A stretch of 64,000 nt of DNA, from assembly GCA_030374765.1 (NCBI GenBank), contig JARGXX010000008.1:248001-312000 (forward strand), in the 5' to 3' direction. Positions 1-11,468 of the stretch are shown piece by piece. Position 1 is the stretch's first letter, and every line of letters starts with the position of its first letter. The position numbers were made by a program, and so were the translations under genes. The stretch comes from Agarophyton chilense (taxonomy: Eukaryota > Rhodophyta > Florideophyceae > Gracilariales > Gracilariaceae). Under the pieces are notes generated by a model, which worked only from the letters and a program-made list of their open reading frames with translations, was not told the origin of the DNA and did not search any database.

Positions 1-119
1 TCCCACGCTAACACCGGTTGACACCAGTACGATGACCCACCCGTCATTGCGTTAAAAATAACTGTTTGTGTCAGACCATGTTTAAAGAACAAGTCTATCC
101 ACGCTCTGTTTCTCCAAGC

Positions 120-695
120 CTACGCCGAAAATTTGTATTTCACGACGCTTTTCTCTGTAGGAGAGCGATTAAAGTACTCCTCTTCGAAGTTGTCACCGGC
201 AAAATGAGCTTCAAAATGATTGTCACCTATATTGAAGCTTTGCATGCAGTTGGGACTTACTTCAGCCCGAAAAGAGCAGTCCAACTCGTATTCAAATGGC
301 TGTTTCTGGGCTGCAACATCTTTTTCGTTCCGTGAACGGAACTGGATACCTATTGAAAGCGTTTCTTGTATCTCAATGGCCATCCCGTTTCTCCCCTTCT
401 CTGGATTTACGTCCTCATTTGATGGTTTGTCAAGAGAAGTATCGCTGATGCAGTTCGGCGTATTACATTCGTTTGAATTCAACATAGATAAGACTCCATC
501 ATCATCTGGCGCCAAATGGTTCTCTTCTATCTCTTTTATGATCCGCTTTTGACCCAAATTCGCTTCTGTATTTGAAGTGATACTTGGTGATGTTCTCCGG
601 GTATTTGAAGATTGCTTTCGCGAAAGAGATTGTTTGAAGCAGAGGGCTTTGTCTATAGATGGTTCATGGCACGGGTACATGATATCTCTAGTCAC
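120..695 (-). CDS. Unrecognised open reading frame, possible exon
   Basis: An open frame of about 190 codons on the minus strand, ending at a stop at 120-122. It has no ATG at its upstream end: the first codon is GTG and the first methionine is at codon 6, with a TAG a few codons further upstream. It may therefore be a terminal exon or a chance frame. The predicted peptide is acidic and serine/asparagine-rich in its first two thirds, with no membrane segment and no motif I know. A long antisense frame overlaps it, which weakens the coding call. Confidence 0.22.
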   Translation of the reverse strand: MTRDIMYPCHEPSIDKALCFKQSLSRKQSSNTRRTSPSITSNTEANLGQKRIIKEIEENHLAPDDDGVLSMLNSNECNTPNCISDTSLDKPSNEDVNPEKGRNGMAIEIQETLSIGIQFRSRNEKDVAAQKQPFEYELDCSFRAEVSPNCMQSFNIGDNHFEAHFAGDNFEEEYFNRSPTEKSVVKYKFSA

Positions 696-1483
696 TTCTT
701 TTTGCTGCTAACAATTTCATGCTCTTGGACTGAGTGTTGGTTGGAGTGAGGAATTACTGTTGTTGTATCATTCTTCTGTTTCCCGAAATCAATTGATTCT
801 CCACAGTTGTTTTCGTTGGAAGTCATTATATTTTCATTAACGTTAGGAGTTGAAGTTGAAGTTTAAGTACACGGCAGAACCAGCTCACCTCTTGAATCAT
901 CGGATCGGAACTAATTAAAAACAACAGGGCTAAAGTTGGCTTGTGAGGGTAAGCTCTGCACCCTTGGACTCGAATTCGTTTCACATAGCTGCCCCAGAGA
1001 TTTCTGAATAAAAGATTTATACTGTGCGCGAACTGTCAAATTGTGGGTCTCTGTTGGGCCCCGGGGGAGATCAGCTTGAATTCCTTACATTCTTTGCAAG
1101 ATGTTAGCTGATCTTCTATGCTTTACCATAGTAGTTATAATCACGGGCTTTCGTCGGGGATAGCACGTACAAGCCTACTCCAAGAGACATACATACTTCG
1201 GGCACATTCCGTAGATGGAATCGGAGCTGGAAAAGATAATGAACGAGAGATGTTAAAGAAAAAGTGAGCCAAACTGCCATACTCGATCTATACAGTTTTG
1301 AACAACAACAAAGCCTTGAAAACAAAATGCTTTTGTGTCTGTTTTGTTTCCAAGACCACGTGCTATTTTCATTTTCGCATTTGATTATAAATCAATCGAA
1401 TCAAAATGTGACAGTCCTTTGGAAAAGGGGTTTTCTTTGCTCTCTTGTCTTAATAACGAATCAAAGTCGGGTGACGCTTATGG
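696..1483. other. Stretch without a recognisable gene
   Basis: Only short frames on both strands, none with a motif. I see no repeat, RNA gene or transposon end here. Confidence 0.5.
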
Positions 1484-1894
1484 TTGTTTCAGAGATCTGC
1501 CACAGCATCATCCCACACGGCTCCTCAAGGTCCTCAAACTCCGTTAGATCGTTTCTTATTAGAGACCAAAGAGCAGATCGTTTGCACATGGAAGGATGAC
1601 GTTGCAAAGATCTACAGACGTCTCGAAGCCCTCGAGCCATCGTTCAGACTTCCTTCCATTTACAGCCCAGTTCGCCGTAAAGATTTCGTCCGAGAACCAA
1701 ATTTTACGGCGCTCATGCAAGCAGCCATTGACTTCCAAAACACCTTGATACTTGATGGAAAAGAGAAGTATATCCAATTCCCAAAGAATGTCAGTGATAA
1801 GAAACTGAACGCAGATGCCAAAGATGCATTGAAAATGATCATGATAAAAAGGATTGGAGTGGATTATGGGGAGTTGCCTTGGGGTACAGCTTGA
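1484..1894 (+). CDS. Unrecognised open reading frame, possible last exon
   Basis: About 136 codons open on the plus strand and closed by TGA at 1892-1894. The frame opens with TTG rather than ATG. A CAG precedes it at about 1490, so an internal exon start is possible. The peptide is charged and probably helical, with no signal peptide, membrane segment or known motif. It is better behaved than neighbouring frames, but without a family match I cannot separate a small real gene from a relic. Confidence 0.25.
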   Translation: MFQRSATASSHTAPQGPQTPLDRFLLETKEQIVCTWKDDVAKIYRRLEALEPSFRLPSIYSPVRRKDFVREPNFTALMQAAIDFQNTLILDGKEKYIQFPKNVSDKKLNADAKDALKMIMIKRIGVDYGELPWGTA

Positions 1895-2183
1895 GAGAGA
1901 ACCCTCGTTTCCCAGTGCGAAGCCGTCATTCGAAGTTTATCTGCTTCGAAAGAATTTCTCGTGTACAGACAACGCAGCAATCTTTGGTGCATCAGGTGGT
2001 TGGCTGAACAGAGAATGAATTCCGAGGGGTGATAGTCTCATACAAGAAGAGTCAAAAACGTTCATACTGGCCACTAGGTGTCTAGTAACCCCATCCGTAA
2101 CTACCTTGTCCATTGAAACGATATCGTTGGGAGCCTTTCCTCTCCTTCAAATGAAAGGGAAGACGAAACAAATATCATAACTG

Positions 2184-2495
2184 TCAGGAGACATTAACCG
2201 AATGAGAACTATGACAGAGGACATGAAGATGAAAATATTTTCTTACAACCTTCATCCCCAGTATACCATCCCCCTCAAACGTCTCCCCACCCCATCCCAA
2301 TCTGGTTGTTCCAAATACGGTTTCATTGTCAGATGCTCCATCCAGGATTGGAACTACATCTCGAGCGATAGTTGAGATATCCATCAGAGGTCCTGAAAGT
2401 GTCCATGAGGATGTGATTTCGCCGGTACCATCTTCATCGCATGTATTCAAACCCACCCTACCTTCTCTCACAACCCATGCGAAACAAGTTGGACA
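2184..2495 (-). pseudogene. Possible amidase-family fragment
   Basis: A minus-strand frame contains a stretch shaped like the part of amidase-signature enzymes after the catalytic serine: a GP motif (SGPLMDIS), then a helix (IARDVVPILDGASD) resembling the usual GP-R-S-V-x-D-L-A...L..LAG-D pattern. The amidase catalytic Ser-Ser-Lys region is not visible, and the frame stops soon after at 2184. There is no ATG at the upstream end. If correct, it is a small relic of one exon. The match is by eye over about 40 residues and could be chance. Confidence 0.28.
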
Positions 2496-2499
2496 CAGT

Positions 2500-3726
2500 G
2501 AACGTTCAACGCAAAGATATTTTTCTTCGTTTCAAGCGGGAGCTGAGATTTCCGAAAAAGGCCCTAAAGCAGAGCTCAACAAGAGGAGCGTAGGATCTTT
2601 TCGCGACTAAGGCCACAAAACTAAGTCAACTCGCCGTCATCACAACTCAGCGCATTCAAAGGCTTTCGAGAAAGGTTTCCCAGCAAATTCTGCAAGGATC
2701 CTACCACATGATTCCCACGTCAAGTCGACGGACAACAGCATCTTGCTTCGCCCACAAGTGCGAGCTCCAGTTGCTGTATCTCATCTGAATACAAGGGCAT
2801 AGCGCCGCCTTATATCTTTACTCAATGAGATTTTAGATTGCATGAACATTGAAGCTCGTCGGTGAGCTTCAATAATTGACAAAAATGCATTAAGTTCCAC
2901 AGTAACTGCTCTTTGTATACAATTTCAAGCGTCCAAACCAAACGCTCTATCAGTGTCTTTATCCGCTGCTTACCATGATGTTGGTGCAACGCTCCTCCGC
3001 ATTTGCACGGGTGGCCGTGCTCGAGGCGTTCTTCAGAAGGAAAGACTCGCAGGAGTCGCGGTAGAGGTCGTGGGTTTGTTCGCAGTCGAGGAAGAAGGAA
3101 ACTTATTGTGAAAAACAGGCCTCGCCGATTGGGCCTAGGACATAGATTCCCTTCGAACAGCCTACTGTGAAATGTTTGTGGGGAAATGAACGAGAGCAAG
3201 AGTCTAAAAGTCCCGTTCTTCACCTTAGTACCGAGTTAGCGGTATCATTGCCTCCACGCTTTGCACGCCACTTAATGAATTTGCATAAATCAGTAGTGCG
3301 TAAAGTGGAAAGACTTGAGATGATGGCGTGTATTCCATACAAAATGAGAGCCATGAACCTTGATCACAAAGGTTGACAGCACTAGTAGTTGAGAGAGAAA
3401 TAGTAGCCGGTCAGAGTTTTTCCTGATCAACTGGATAAGAACGTGCATGTTCACCATACGCCGCAACTAAATTTTCCATAGCATGTATTTCAGCATAGAA
3501 GAAGTAATATAAGCATTCTGATGGTCATCAAATCTAGAGTATTTACAACCATTCGACCATTCGACCCGCAAACCATAAAACACCTACTAGGTACATCTGT
3601 GTAAAAAGCTGTACTGAACCTGCGTAAAGCGCTTCTGCCAGGAAAAACTTCTTGGAAAAGCCATATGTTTAATCTACTTGCTTCCAATATCTGATAGCCA
3701 CAAAATTTTCAGCACCGAAAGTTCGG
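2500..3726. other. Stretch without a recognisable gene
   Basis: Short frames only. A minus-strand frame of 133 codons (2822-3223) ends in a cysteine-containing tail, but an antisense frame overlaps it and it shows no motif, so I do not call it. Confidence 0.45.
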
Positions 3727-4254
3727 ATGGTGTGTATGGCGCTTTGGTGTTTAGCAGCAACATGTGTGATTGTTCTATGTGCATCAACAAGTTATCGGGA
3801 TAGTTTTCGAGCAGTACGGAAAAAAAGAAAAGCGAAGCCCACAATTGGCGGGATTGAACAAATGCTGACGAGGGATAGCTTTCGCGACAACTACAAAATG
3901 AACGGCAATGACGATGCCGTAGTCACCGCATTTCTTAACATTTTAGCTAAGTTTTCTGTTAATGTTCTTGATATGAGTGGGAAATCCAAAGAAAGGCAAT
4001 TCATTAGTGCGCCTGACCGACGCGTGTCGAAGACGGCAGTTTCTTTACGCAGTATCGGATGACAGAGTGGGATACGGAGCTTTCGCGAAATTCTTGAACC
4101 AGCGAGAGACATGGCAGCCACCTGCGTTGTTGATTCAAGTGCAGAGACAGTGAAAACTCCCGATGGCAAGCATCAGAACGTCCAGATCAGTGCAGCCTGT
4201 TCCATTGACAGCATCCACAACACGACATACAGCAATTCGGAAGAGCATCATTCA
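3727..4254 (+). pseudogene. Interrupted open frame with N-terminal hydrophobic segment
   Basis: An ATG at 3727 opens a frame whose first ~20 residues are hydrophobic (a possible signal anchor) followed by a basic stretch. It stays in frame to 4254 apart from one TGA at 4060-4062. I do not recognise the protein. It lies just upstream of the membrane-protein relic at 4542-4850 and could belong to the same decayed gene, for instance as a lumenal or extracellular loop, but nothing links the two directly. Confidence 0.25.
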
Positions 4255-4541
4255 TAACCCAGATGTTAGTTGCGTCGATAAAGCAGAACCGATTAGCCTT
4301 TTCTCAGGGGTACCGAGGCTAAGTAGGCGCGATATCTCCAGGCGGTTTTTTTGATTATAATAGAAAAGATCTTTCGGTTGGAGGCAACGCCACCTGGCTC
4401 ATGCGCAGCATTATGCGCATCGGAGGTTCTTTTCGAAGCTACATTTCCATTGAAGACAGAAAAGCAGAACAAGAACACCGATAAGTTCAGTGAGGTCTGC
4501 GCCAAACAGGCACCGTCGAGCAGCTATCCACAGAAACATAA

Positions 4542-4850
4542 TGTGTCACACTAACCAGTGTAAAACTTGGCAACGGTGCGTTCTCTGACACGGCGATGAG
4601 GGATGTGTCGTTGTGCGTGGTGTCCATTGTTCTCGTGTTTCTGGTTATCTGGTTCCATATGAGCGTTGCGTTCTTGGCGGTCGCAGCACTGAGTCTAATA
4701 TTCTTTTCGTTTCCAGTTTCGTACATCCTTTTCCGCTTCGTGTTTTAGTAAAAGTACTTTGCACCGCTGCAGATTTTTTCCATCTTCCTGTTGCTGGATT
4801 GAGGATAATGTCAAACTTGCGAGACGGGGAAGGCGCTTCGACGCGATGAA
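4542..4850 (+). pseudogene. RND/Dispatched-like membrane segment remnant
   Basis: Between a TAA at 4539 and a TAG at 4746 the frame encodes two strongly hydrophobic helices separated by a short turn (WFHMSVAF), preceded by a polar helix and ending in FSFPVSYILFRFVF. That order, including the FSFP motif, resembles transmembrane helices 2-3 of Dispatched/Patched-type RND proteins. After the TAG the same style continues (FAPLQIFSIFLLL), then a broken counterpart of the family's G-x-x-x-DD helix. Those proteins are usually about 1000 residues, so this is a fragment with at least three stops. The family call is by eye and tentative. Confidence 0.38.
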
Positions 4851-5162
4851 GAGCTGGGGCTTTTACAGCGGCTTGAACATTGAAACAAGTCGTTTTGCGA
4901 TTAGCAAAGGCGTCGCTGTCAAGCTGTCACACTTAACAGGTCAGTGCGGGGATATAGCAGTCGCAATTTATCTTGCGATGATCAACCCTGATGCTTCTCG
5001 CAGTGCCTCATTACGTAGTATGACGGTGAATCGCTCATCACCGTTCCCAGTGCTGTCGATTACGCCGAGAGTATTGCTCAGCCTGGACCCTAATCAGTCC
5101 ATGAAAGGCTCCAGCTCGCCCAGGGTGCCCAGAGCGCTGCTGCAGCACTTGGTGTGTGCTTA

Positions 5163-5330
5163 GTGCTGCTTCCTTTTGTGTGCTCACATCCTGACCTCAG
5201 CACCACTTCCAACTTACTGCACGCGCTGCGAGAGCGCGATAAAGCATATGAAGTGCTTTCTGATGACGTGGTGTACGACCACTATGCGAGAGCGTATTCC
5301 CACCAGGTCAAGTTCTCGGATGGCAAGTAG
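5163..5330 (+). pseudogene. J-domain-like remnant
   Basis: One frame shows an HPD tripeptide (5187-5195) followed at the right distance by KAYEVLSDD and YDHYA, the signature of helix III of a DnaJ J-domain, where HPD contacts Hsp70 and the AYEVLSD...R..YD helix closes the domain. Helices I-II before HPD are not convincing, and TAG closes the frame at 5328-5330. This would be a relic of an Hsp40-type gene. Confidence is limited by the short match. Confidence 0.35.
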
Positions 5331-5793
5331 TTTGCCTATAATGTTTGTGGAAGGGTTTGAAAGAACGATTCGTTTGCCCGCGATACCGTCGTGACTTGTG
5401 AAAGACACACAAACACTTTTACGCCGATTCGTGAGTACAGCATTGCACATGCCCAATGTGTTTACAGTTTTCCACGAGATCAAGTCGAACGAGCGAAACA
5501 TAAAATCTTGCACATGGCAGCTGCCGCCGAATGGGAGGATGAAACATAAATAAAATGCAATGCATGAAGAAGAGAAAGAATGTGGTTCCAAATCGAAACG
5601 GAAAGGCGCAACAAAACGAAAAATAAAAAGAGAAATAAGCCATGTTTGGCGTTATATGAGATCATTCCAAAGAACGGCCCGAGTGTCTCCCATCGTGTCT
5701 GCGGAATCGGGTGAAACATTTCCGAGATCTTTCTTCTCTTTTCTTAAGGATGGTTGCTATCGATGATACGATTGTCTTACTAGACGCAACTAT
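5331..5793. other. Stretch without a recognisable gene
   Basis: AT-rich spacer before Copia element I. Only short overlapping frames are present. I see no motif. Confidence 0.45.
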
Positions 5794-6111
5794 GGGTATG
5801 GAAAGCAAATGCATCTTAGTCAATCTATGCATACCCTAGGCGCATTTGAGTATAATGCAAGCCCTCTAGGACAGGTTTTGCATGACATGGTGCTGCAATA
5901 ATCATGTGCAGCAAGAGAGTAGATTACGTGGCCGTTAGCATTCGATTGCGTGGCCTTTTAGTGACAGATTACATGGCCGCTAGCCCGCCTTGTCGGATAT
6001 ATAATACCAAGAGCCTGGACTTGGACCTTTGGATTATCCTTGGCAGGAAAGCATTCGAATAGTAATCTGAATCAGTATATTGTTATTTATCGGAAGCATC
6101 TACAACTACCA
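5794..6111 (+). repeat. 5' LTR of Copia element I
   Basis: Matches 10710-11027 along its full length with about a dozen differences. It holds a TATA-like motif (TATATAATA, about 5998-6006) near its 3' third, where transcription of the element would start. Confidence 0.92.
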
Positions 6112-6122
6112 TTTACTTTGTT

Positions 6123-8582
6123 ATGGGCCCAGAAAGCTCAAACAACCTGCCGTCGCGACCTCGTTTCTCTTGGGACATTTGAACCGTGCCATGGACGGAT
6201 GGACATGGAAACCAAGAGCAGTATGCTGAGGCTGTATCGTTATGGCAGGCGTTCCAGGATACGCTTACAGATTCAAACAGCAACAAGGTTCCCAAGACAG
6301 CACAGGGAATAATGCTTCAATCGCAGCTGTATGGTCGGGCTAGGGATCTGTGTAAGGCTATTTCGGAGAGTGTGATTCGATCGGCGGAAGGTGCAGAAGC
6401 CATCGTGAAGGCCTGGTACAAGCGAGATCCGCTTGCCGTCGTTTCAGATGTATTTCAGGACTTTCTTTCGCTCCTCAACACAAAGAGAAACCACAACGAA
6501 AGCTTTAAAATTTTTGAATCGAGATTTCAGGGGCAAGTATCGAGACTTAACGCTCATGGAACGGAAGCAAAGCTTTCTGATGCGCTTGTGGATTTTACTC
6601 TTCTGGCAACTGCAGATGTCGACAATAATCAGAGAGTGTCAGTTTTGGCCAATGGCGCTCCGCGAGACGTCAGTCTTACACCGACGTCGACGACAAATGA
6701 TTACCTCAAAGTGGTTTCTTATGATTCGATTGCCTCTGTTCTTAGGCAATGCGACAAAGTGAAAAATTCAGGAGGAGATGCAACTTCAAAAACGCTCTCC
6801 ACCAACGCCGCTCACTATCAGTCGGCGCCGCAAGGGTTTTCCGCCGCCGGTAGCAACCGTAGGCGTAATCGACCTTCCCGGAGAACCCCAGAGCAAATTG
6901 CTGAGCTCAAAGGGAAGACGCAGTGTAACACCTGTGGAAAGCACGGTCATCGGTTTCAAGACCACAGGAAGGACAGGACGCTGAAACCGGGTGTGAAGTC
7001 TTTAGATGCCCCTGCAACAGGCGATAAGGCACAGAATAACGTTTTGACCTTCAATATGGCAGAATTGAGCTCACAGAACTTCGCACAATTTACACCGGAC
7101 GGCTTTATTGGACCACTCTTAGACGATGGAGCACCTTACAGCGGAATTGGGGTTACTGAATTGAACCTCATCACTCCTCTCGTCTGTCCCGATTGGAACA
7201 GGAAGCTGGAGCCATTACCAGAAGCAGTTGCTGAAAGACCCTACTGGCAGTATGGCAACAATGAACATCGAAGCCAGGCAAGGAAAATACTTGGATCGGT
7301 GGTCTTCAAAGCAAGAACGGACGAAGGTACAGTGGTGAACATCAGGCATTTGGTTATCGATGGTTCCTCTCAATGGGTTGTAGGACGCAACGTAACCAAC
7401 TACTGTGAGATACTACATGTTAACCAGAACATATTGAAGTTGCCACCCGATGCCAGCGGCAATTCGCAAGGAAGCGTCACTCTCGTCGACAGAGACATGC
7501 ACACCTACATTCCGCACACGGCGTCCACTTATCAAGCAGAAAAGCTGACCCCTAGGCACGAAACGACCCTGTTCTGTGCAACGGCTCACATCGACGGAAA
7601 CCTGGCTAAGAAACCGTGGAAGGACTTGAAAAAAATTGTGGACAAAGTCCATAAACATGTCTGCGGGCACTCTACGTACTCCAACATCAAGATACTTCTT
7701 GAAGGAAACGAACTATGGACTGGACATGTAGACAAGCTTCAGCGCACACTTGAAGAGTGCACAGCATGCAGAACAACTGCTAGGCCAAAAGCAGACAGGA
7801 AGGTCTCACTTAGCTCGATGAGCAGATCCTTCAATGAGGTAGTGTGTGTGGACCATGTGTTTCTGGATCAGCACTTTGTTATGCACATAATGGATACCGC
7901 ATCGCGCTACTCTGTTGGCGCAGTGGTGCAAGACACATCAATGCGTGAAGCTATTCTAGTATTTGATGCGCACTGGCTGACACCATTTTGGACACCGCTA
8001 ACAGTCGCTTATGACAGCGCATTCAATAATAGTATCCTTGCCGAGTACCTGCGGGAATATGACATAGAAGCTAGACCTCTGCCGCCGAGAAGGCACAATA
8101 AGAACGTGCTTGAGTCCAAGCATAAAATCATCCGAGATGTCTTCACTCGCCTGAAGGAAGAGTCTACTGTGGAACGGGAAGAATGGGAAACCTCTCTGAT
8201 CATTCAACAGGCAATCAGAATTTCCAATGATCTCTACGGCAGCGACGTTCTATCTGCGCAAGAACTTGCCAAGGGCTATTCCAGACCGATACAGAAGGGT
8301 TTCATACCAAAACAACTTCCACAGGAACTCGTGGATTCCTACCAAACCCTTCTAGCAAAGCGAAAGCTGACCTTGATTCTGCGATCAAAGACATTTAATG
8401 AAAGCCCTATTGCAGTAGGAGATCTCGTGCAGATATTTATCAAGAAGGAGCACGAAAAACGTGGGAAGTGGTCACGAGACAAGCCCGTGCTGGCCTTTGA
8501 CATTGCAAACGGCACAGTGACCGTCCAAGGAGCCAAAGGAAAAAAATTAACGCTGCAATTGAAGACGTCAGGCCAGCAATAG
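6123..8582 (+). pseudogene. gag-protease-integrase part of Copia element I
   Basis: ATG at 6123-6125 starts the frame. A TGA at 6180 (codon 20) interrupts it, and it is then open to 8582. In order: gag helices; a zinc knuckle near residue 250 of the open part (CNTCGKHGHRFQDH, last Cys replaced by His); a retropepsin motif DDGAPYSGIG; an integrase H-H-C-C finger ending ECTACR; and an integrase core whose three acidic residues are all present (VDHVF, AYDSAF, VLESKH). The natural C-terminus of the integrase continues in another frame past an A7 run at 8540-8546, so the stop at 8580 is an artefact of that shift. Apart from the TGA, this is the best preserved gag-integrase of the window. Confidence 0.88.
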
Positions 8583-8779
8583 TCCAGAACGAGCTAGCTA
8601 CTGCTGTACAGAATGCTATTGATGAACTGGATCGAAACTTGGAAGAAGTTGTAGACACACTCGAAGAAAACTCCCCCGAATCCAGAATAGACTCTATCGG
8701 AGATGAAGTTCCAATCTCAAACCCAACTGCGCACAAATTAGAAGAAGAACCAGACTGCATAGGACCTAACACTCCCAAT

Positions 8780-8940
8780 GTCGGTGACAATATAGAAGTG
8801 TACTGGCCAATAGACAAAAATTTTACGGAGGCACAATACATACGCATGACGAGAAGACTGGAAAGTACGCAGTTCATTATTTCGACGGAGATAAGGAAAA
8901 TCTCAACCTGGAAAATGAAGTATGGAATTATCTCGACAAC
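8780..8940 (+). pseudogene. Tudor-like domain between integrase and RT of element I
   Basis: Allowing one frameshift at an A5T4 run (8816-8824), the linker reads as a compact beta-rich module: VYWPID, then FYGG, then AVHYFDGDKENL, then NEVW. That is the spacing of Tudor/Agenet-type domains (V-x-V-x-W-P...Y-x-G...V-x-Y-x-DGD-x-E-x-L...E-x-W), which often bind methylated histone tails or related ligands. Such a module inside a Copia polyprotein could steer integration or tether the complex to chromatin. The fold call is by eye. The domain is followed by an acidic linker and then the RT fingers. Confidence 0.6.
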
Positions 8941-9039
8941 CGAGCAGTCGCAGAGCAGGAAGAGGATACGGACTATCAGTTCAACCAATCAAGCGATCAA
9001 ACAGATGCCGAAGAACCTATCAGTGCAGCAGAAGTACAG

Positions 9040-10690
9040 TTGTCGCCAGGGCAAGACTTGCAAAGCACAGAGAAAGACCTCATTCAGACCTATTACAAGG
9101 CGTTCGGAAATACAGAATTTATGTTGCACCAAGCACAGGGGTTACCACCCTTTGCAACACAGAATGCCTATGACAAGGAAGAACGGTCATTTAAGAACAT
9201 TGTGAGAGATGTAGCCGTTTCTCGAGTTCCTAAAACCGCGAACATAGAATCAAGCCACGTCCTTTACAAGAGGAAGAAGTGTGATGATAACTCGCTGACA
9301 TTAAAGGCACGAATTGCAGTACATGGCAATAAGGATCGAGAAAAGCATGCCCTGAAAACAGACTCTGCAACATGCCCACCAGTTGGTATCCGCATACTGT
9401 TGTCTCTTTCTACGATCTATCGGTGGACTCTGGCAAAGATCGACTTCAAGAGCGCCTTTCTTCAAACGGAAGATCAACGAGATGTCTACATGGTACCTCC
9501 TCGCGAATGCAAAACACGTCATCAGCACTACTGGTTGCTGCTATCAGCAGCCTATGGTCTTGCAAATGCAGGGGCCAAGTAGCAAGAGTTTAGTGATGAT
9601 GTGCTACGTGGATTTGGTTTTTCGCAGCTCGTGTACGTGCCGCAGCTCTTTTACAAAAAAATTGGATGGAAAATTTGTAGTCCTTGCAGTCAAAGTGGTC
9701 GATGACATCCTCTTTGCTGGAGAGAGAAAGAATTTGTCTACAATAATAGAAAAAATAAGACACAACCATAAACTTGGCACGATAGTGTATGGACCAGGTA
9801 GGGTACAGTTTTATGGTCTGGCGCTTACTCAGTACGAAGACTACACAGTTACCATCGATGAAGACGAAAAGCTGAAAGGGTACGAAGCCGGAACAATTAG
9901 TCGTTTAAGGAGAAAAAACCAGGAAAGCCAGCTGAACAGCATTGAACTCTCACCATTCAGGTCGCTGAACAGTTCAATTGGCTGGCTTGGCATTGCTGCC
10001 TCTCCGTTTTGCGCATTTGCGGCAAGCTATTTGCAGCAAAAAGGGCCATTTCCTACTATCAAGGACATGATAACTCAGATTTATATGCTGCGCACTCTGA
10101 AGAGAAAAGGAACGTCACTAAGGTTCCTGAGGCCACTCAGTGGAAAAGAATATCAGATCTCAATTGTAGTATTTTCTGACGCAAGCCGAACGAACGACTA
10201 TGGACAGCTTGGGTTTGTCGCTGGACTTCTTTTTGGAAAACTGAAGCAAGACTCTGTCATTCATGTCATTTCCTGGAGTTCTCACAAGTCCCGAAGACCA
10301 GTTAAATCAATTGGATCGGCAGAAACTCTGGCTGCAGGAGAGGCCATCGATGAGGGCAAGGTACTTTGTAAGGCATTCCAGGATTTGTTAGGAATCCACG
10401 TTGGACTGTGGATCGTTGTGGACTCAAATGATTTGTTTGGCACACTTTCTACCTGTCGCAACGCTGCAGATCGTTCTATTCGTGGAGATGTCAGCGTAAT
10501 CAGATACGAATTTGAAACAAGAAACGTTGACAGAATGATATGGATTCCAGGTATCGCAAACTATGCTGATCCGTTGACAAAAACCGATAGCTCTATCTCT
10601 CAAGCTTTGGAGTTAATGTTTTTTGATGGAAAAATATCCATGGACTTTCATGGTGCTTTATTCCGAAACTCTAACGCACCCACTGGTTAG
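9040..10690 (+). pseudogene. Reverse transcriptase-RNase H part of Copia element I
   Basis: The fingers and palm begin near 9220 and include WTLAKIDFKSAFLQ (first catalytic Asp). A TAG at 9580-9582 sits where the family would have a tryptophan-type codon, and an A7 run at 9655-9661 shifts the frame. The rest is open to TAG at 10688: VVDDILFAG holds the catalytic Asp pair, RNase H follows with VFSDAS and SAETLAAGEA, and the C-terminal N-x-ADPLTK motif that closes Copia RNase H is present. All catalytic residues remain, so decay is limited to the stop and the shift. Confidence 0.88.
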
Positions 10691-10709
10691 TAGGAACTCT
10701 TAGAGGAAT

Positions 10710-11027
10710 TGGTATGGAAAGCAAATGCATCTTAGTCAATCTATGCATACCCTAGGCGCATTTGCGTATAATGCAAGCCCTCTAGGACAGGTTTTGCATG
10801 ACATGGTGCTGCAATAATCATGTGCAGCAAGAGAGTAGATTACGTGGCCGTTAGCATTCGATTGCGTGGCCTTTTAGTGATAGATTACATGGCCGCTAGC
10901 CCGCCTTGTCGGATATATAAGACCAAGAGCCTGGACTTGGACCCTCGGTTTATCCTTGGTAGGCAAGCATTCGAATAGTAATCTGAATCAGTAACTTGTT
11001 CTTTATCAGAAGCATCTACAACTACCC
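10710..11027 (+). repeat. 3' LTR of Copia element I
   Basis: Begins TGG directly after the purine-rich tract and matches 5794-6111. It ends near a CTACCC at 11021-11027. Confidence 0.92.
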
Positions 11028-11468
11028 TTTATTATATAGGACTTACGTCGAGCCAGTCAAGCTCCGTCAACCTCAGAAAGGCGTGAAACGAAGCGATCAA
11101 GCTTCACAATGCAGATCTCGACGCAGAGAAGGATGGAAACCTGCGTCTAAATGTACTGGAAAACCACGTGCGTAGTCTGAAACAGTTTTTTCACTGTAGA
11201 GCGCAAGATGTGCCGCATTAGACTCTTCAAGCGGTATTTCGACAAGGCTAGCTTCCTGAGCATAAGTAAAGAGAGACTTAGAAAGCGAAATTCATAGAAA
11301 AAACGGATCGCATCATCTTAGCGGTGAACCTGGAGCATACACTACTTTTATACACCGAGGGGAACTGGGATGCACATAGAGTCCTTGTGACGAAACTCCA
11401 AATCGCATCAGCAACCACAAAGTATTCGAAGAAAACGCAGTCGACAGGAGCACACGCACAACTATTCC

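Larger units (their letters stand above)
5794..11027 (+). mobile_element. Copia-type LTR retrotransposon I
   Basis: A 5.2-kb element bounded by two 318-bp direct repeats of about 96% identity by eye. Internal order is gag, zinc knuckle, protease, integrase, Tudor-like domain, reverse transcriptase, RNase H. Integrase before reverse transcriptase marks it as Copia. The purine-rich tract before the 3' LTR is at about 10692-10709. I could not find a clean target duplication; the base at 5794 differs from the TGG start of the right LTR. The original single gag-pol frame (6123-10690) now carries a TGA (6180), a TAG (9580) and three one-base frameshifts, all at A-runs. Confidence 0.93.

Noticed and set aside
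2822..3223. 133-codon frame with Cys-rich end
   Set aside because: No ATG-supported conserved motif, and antisense frames are open. Probably chance.
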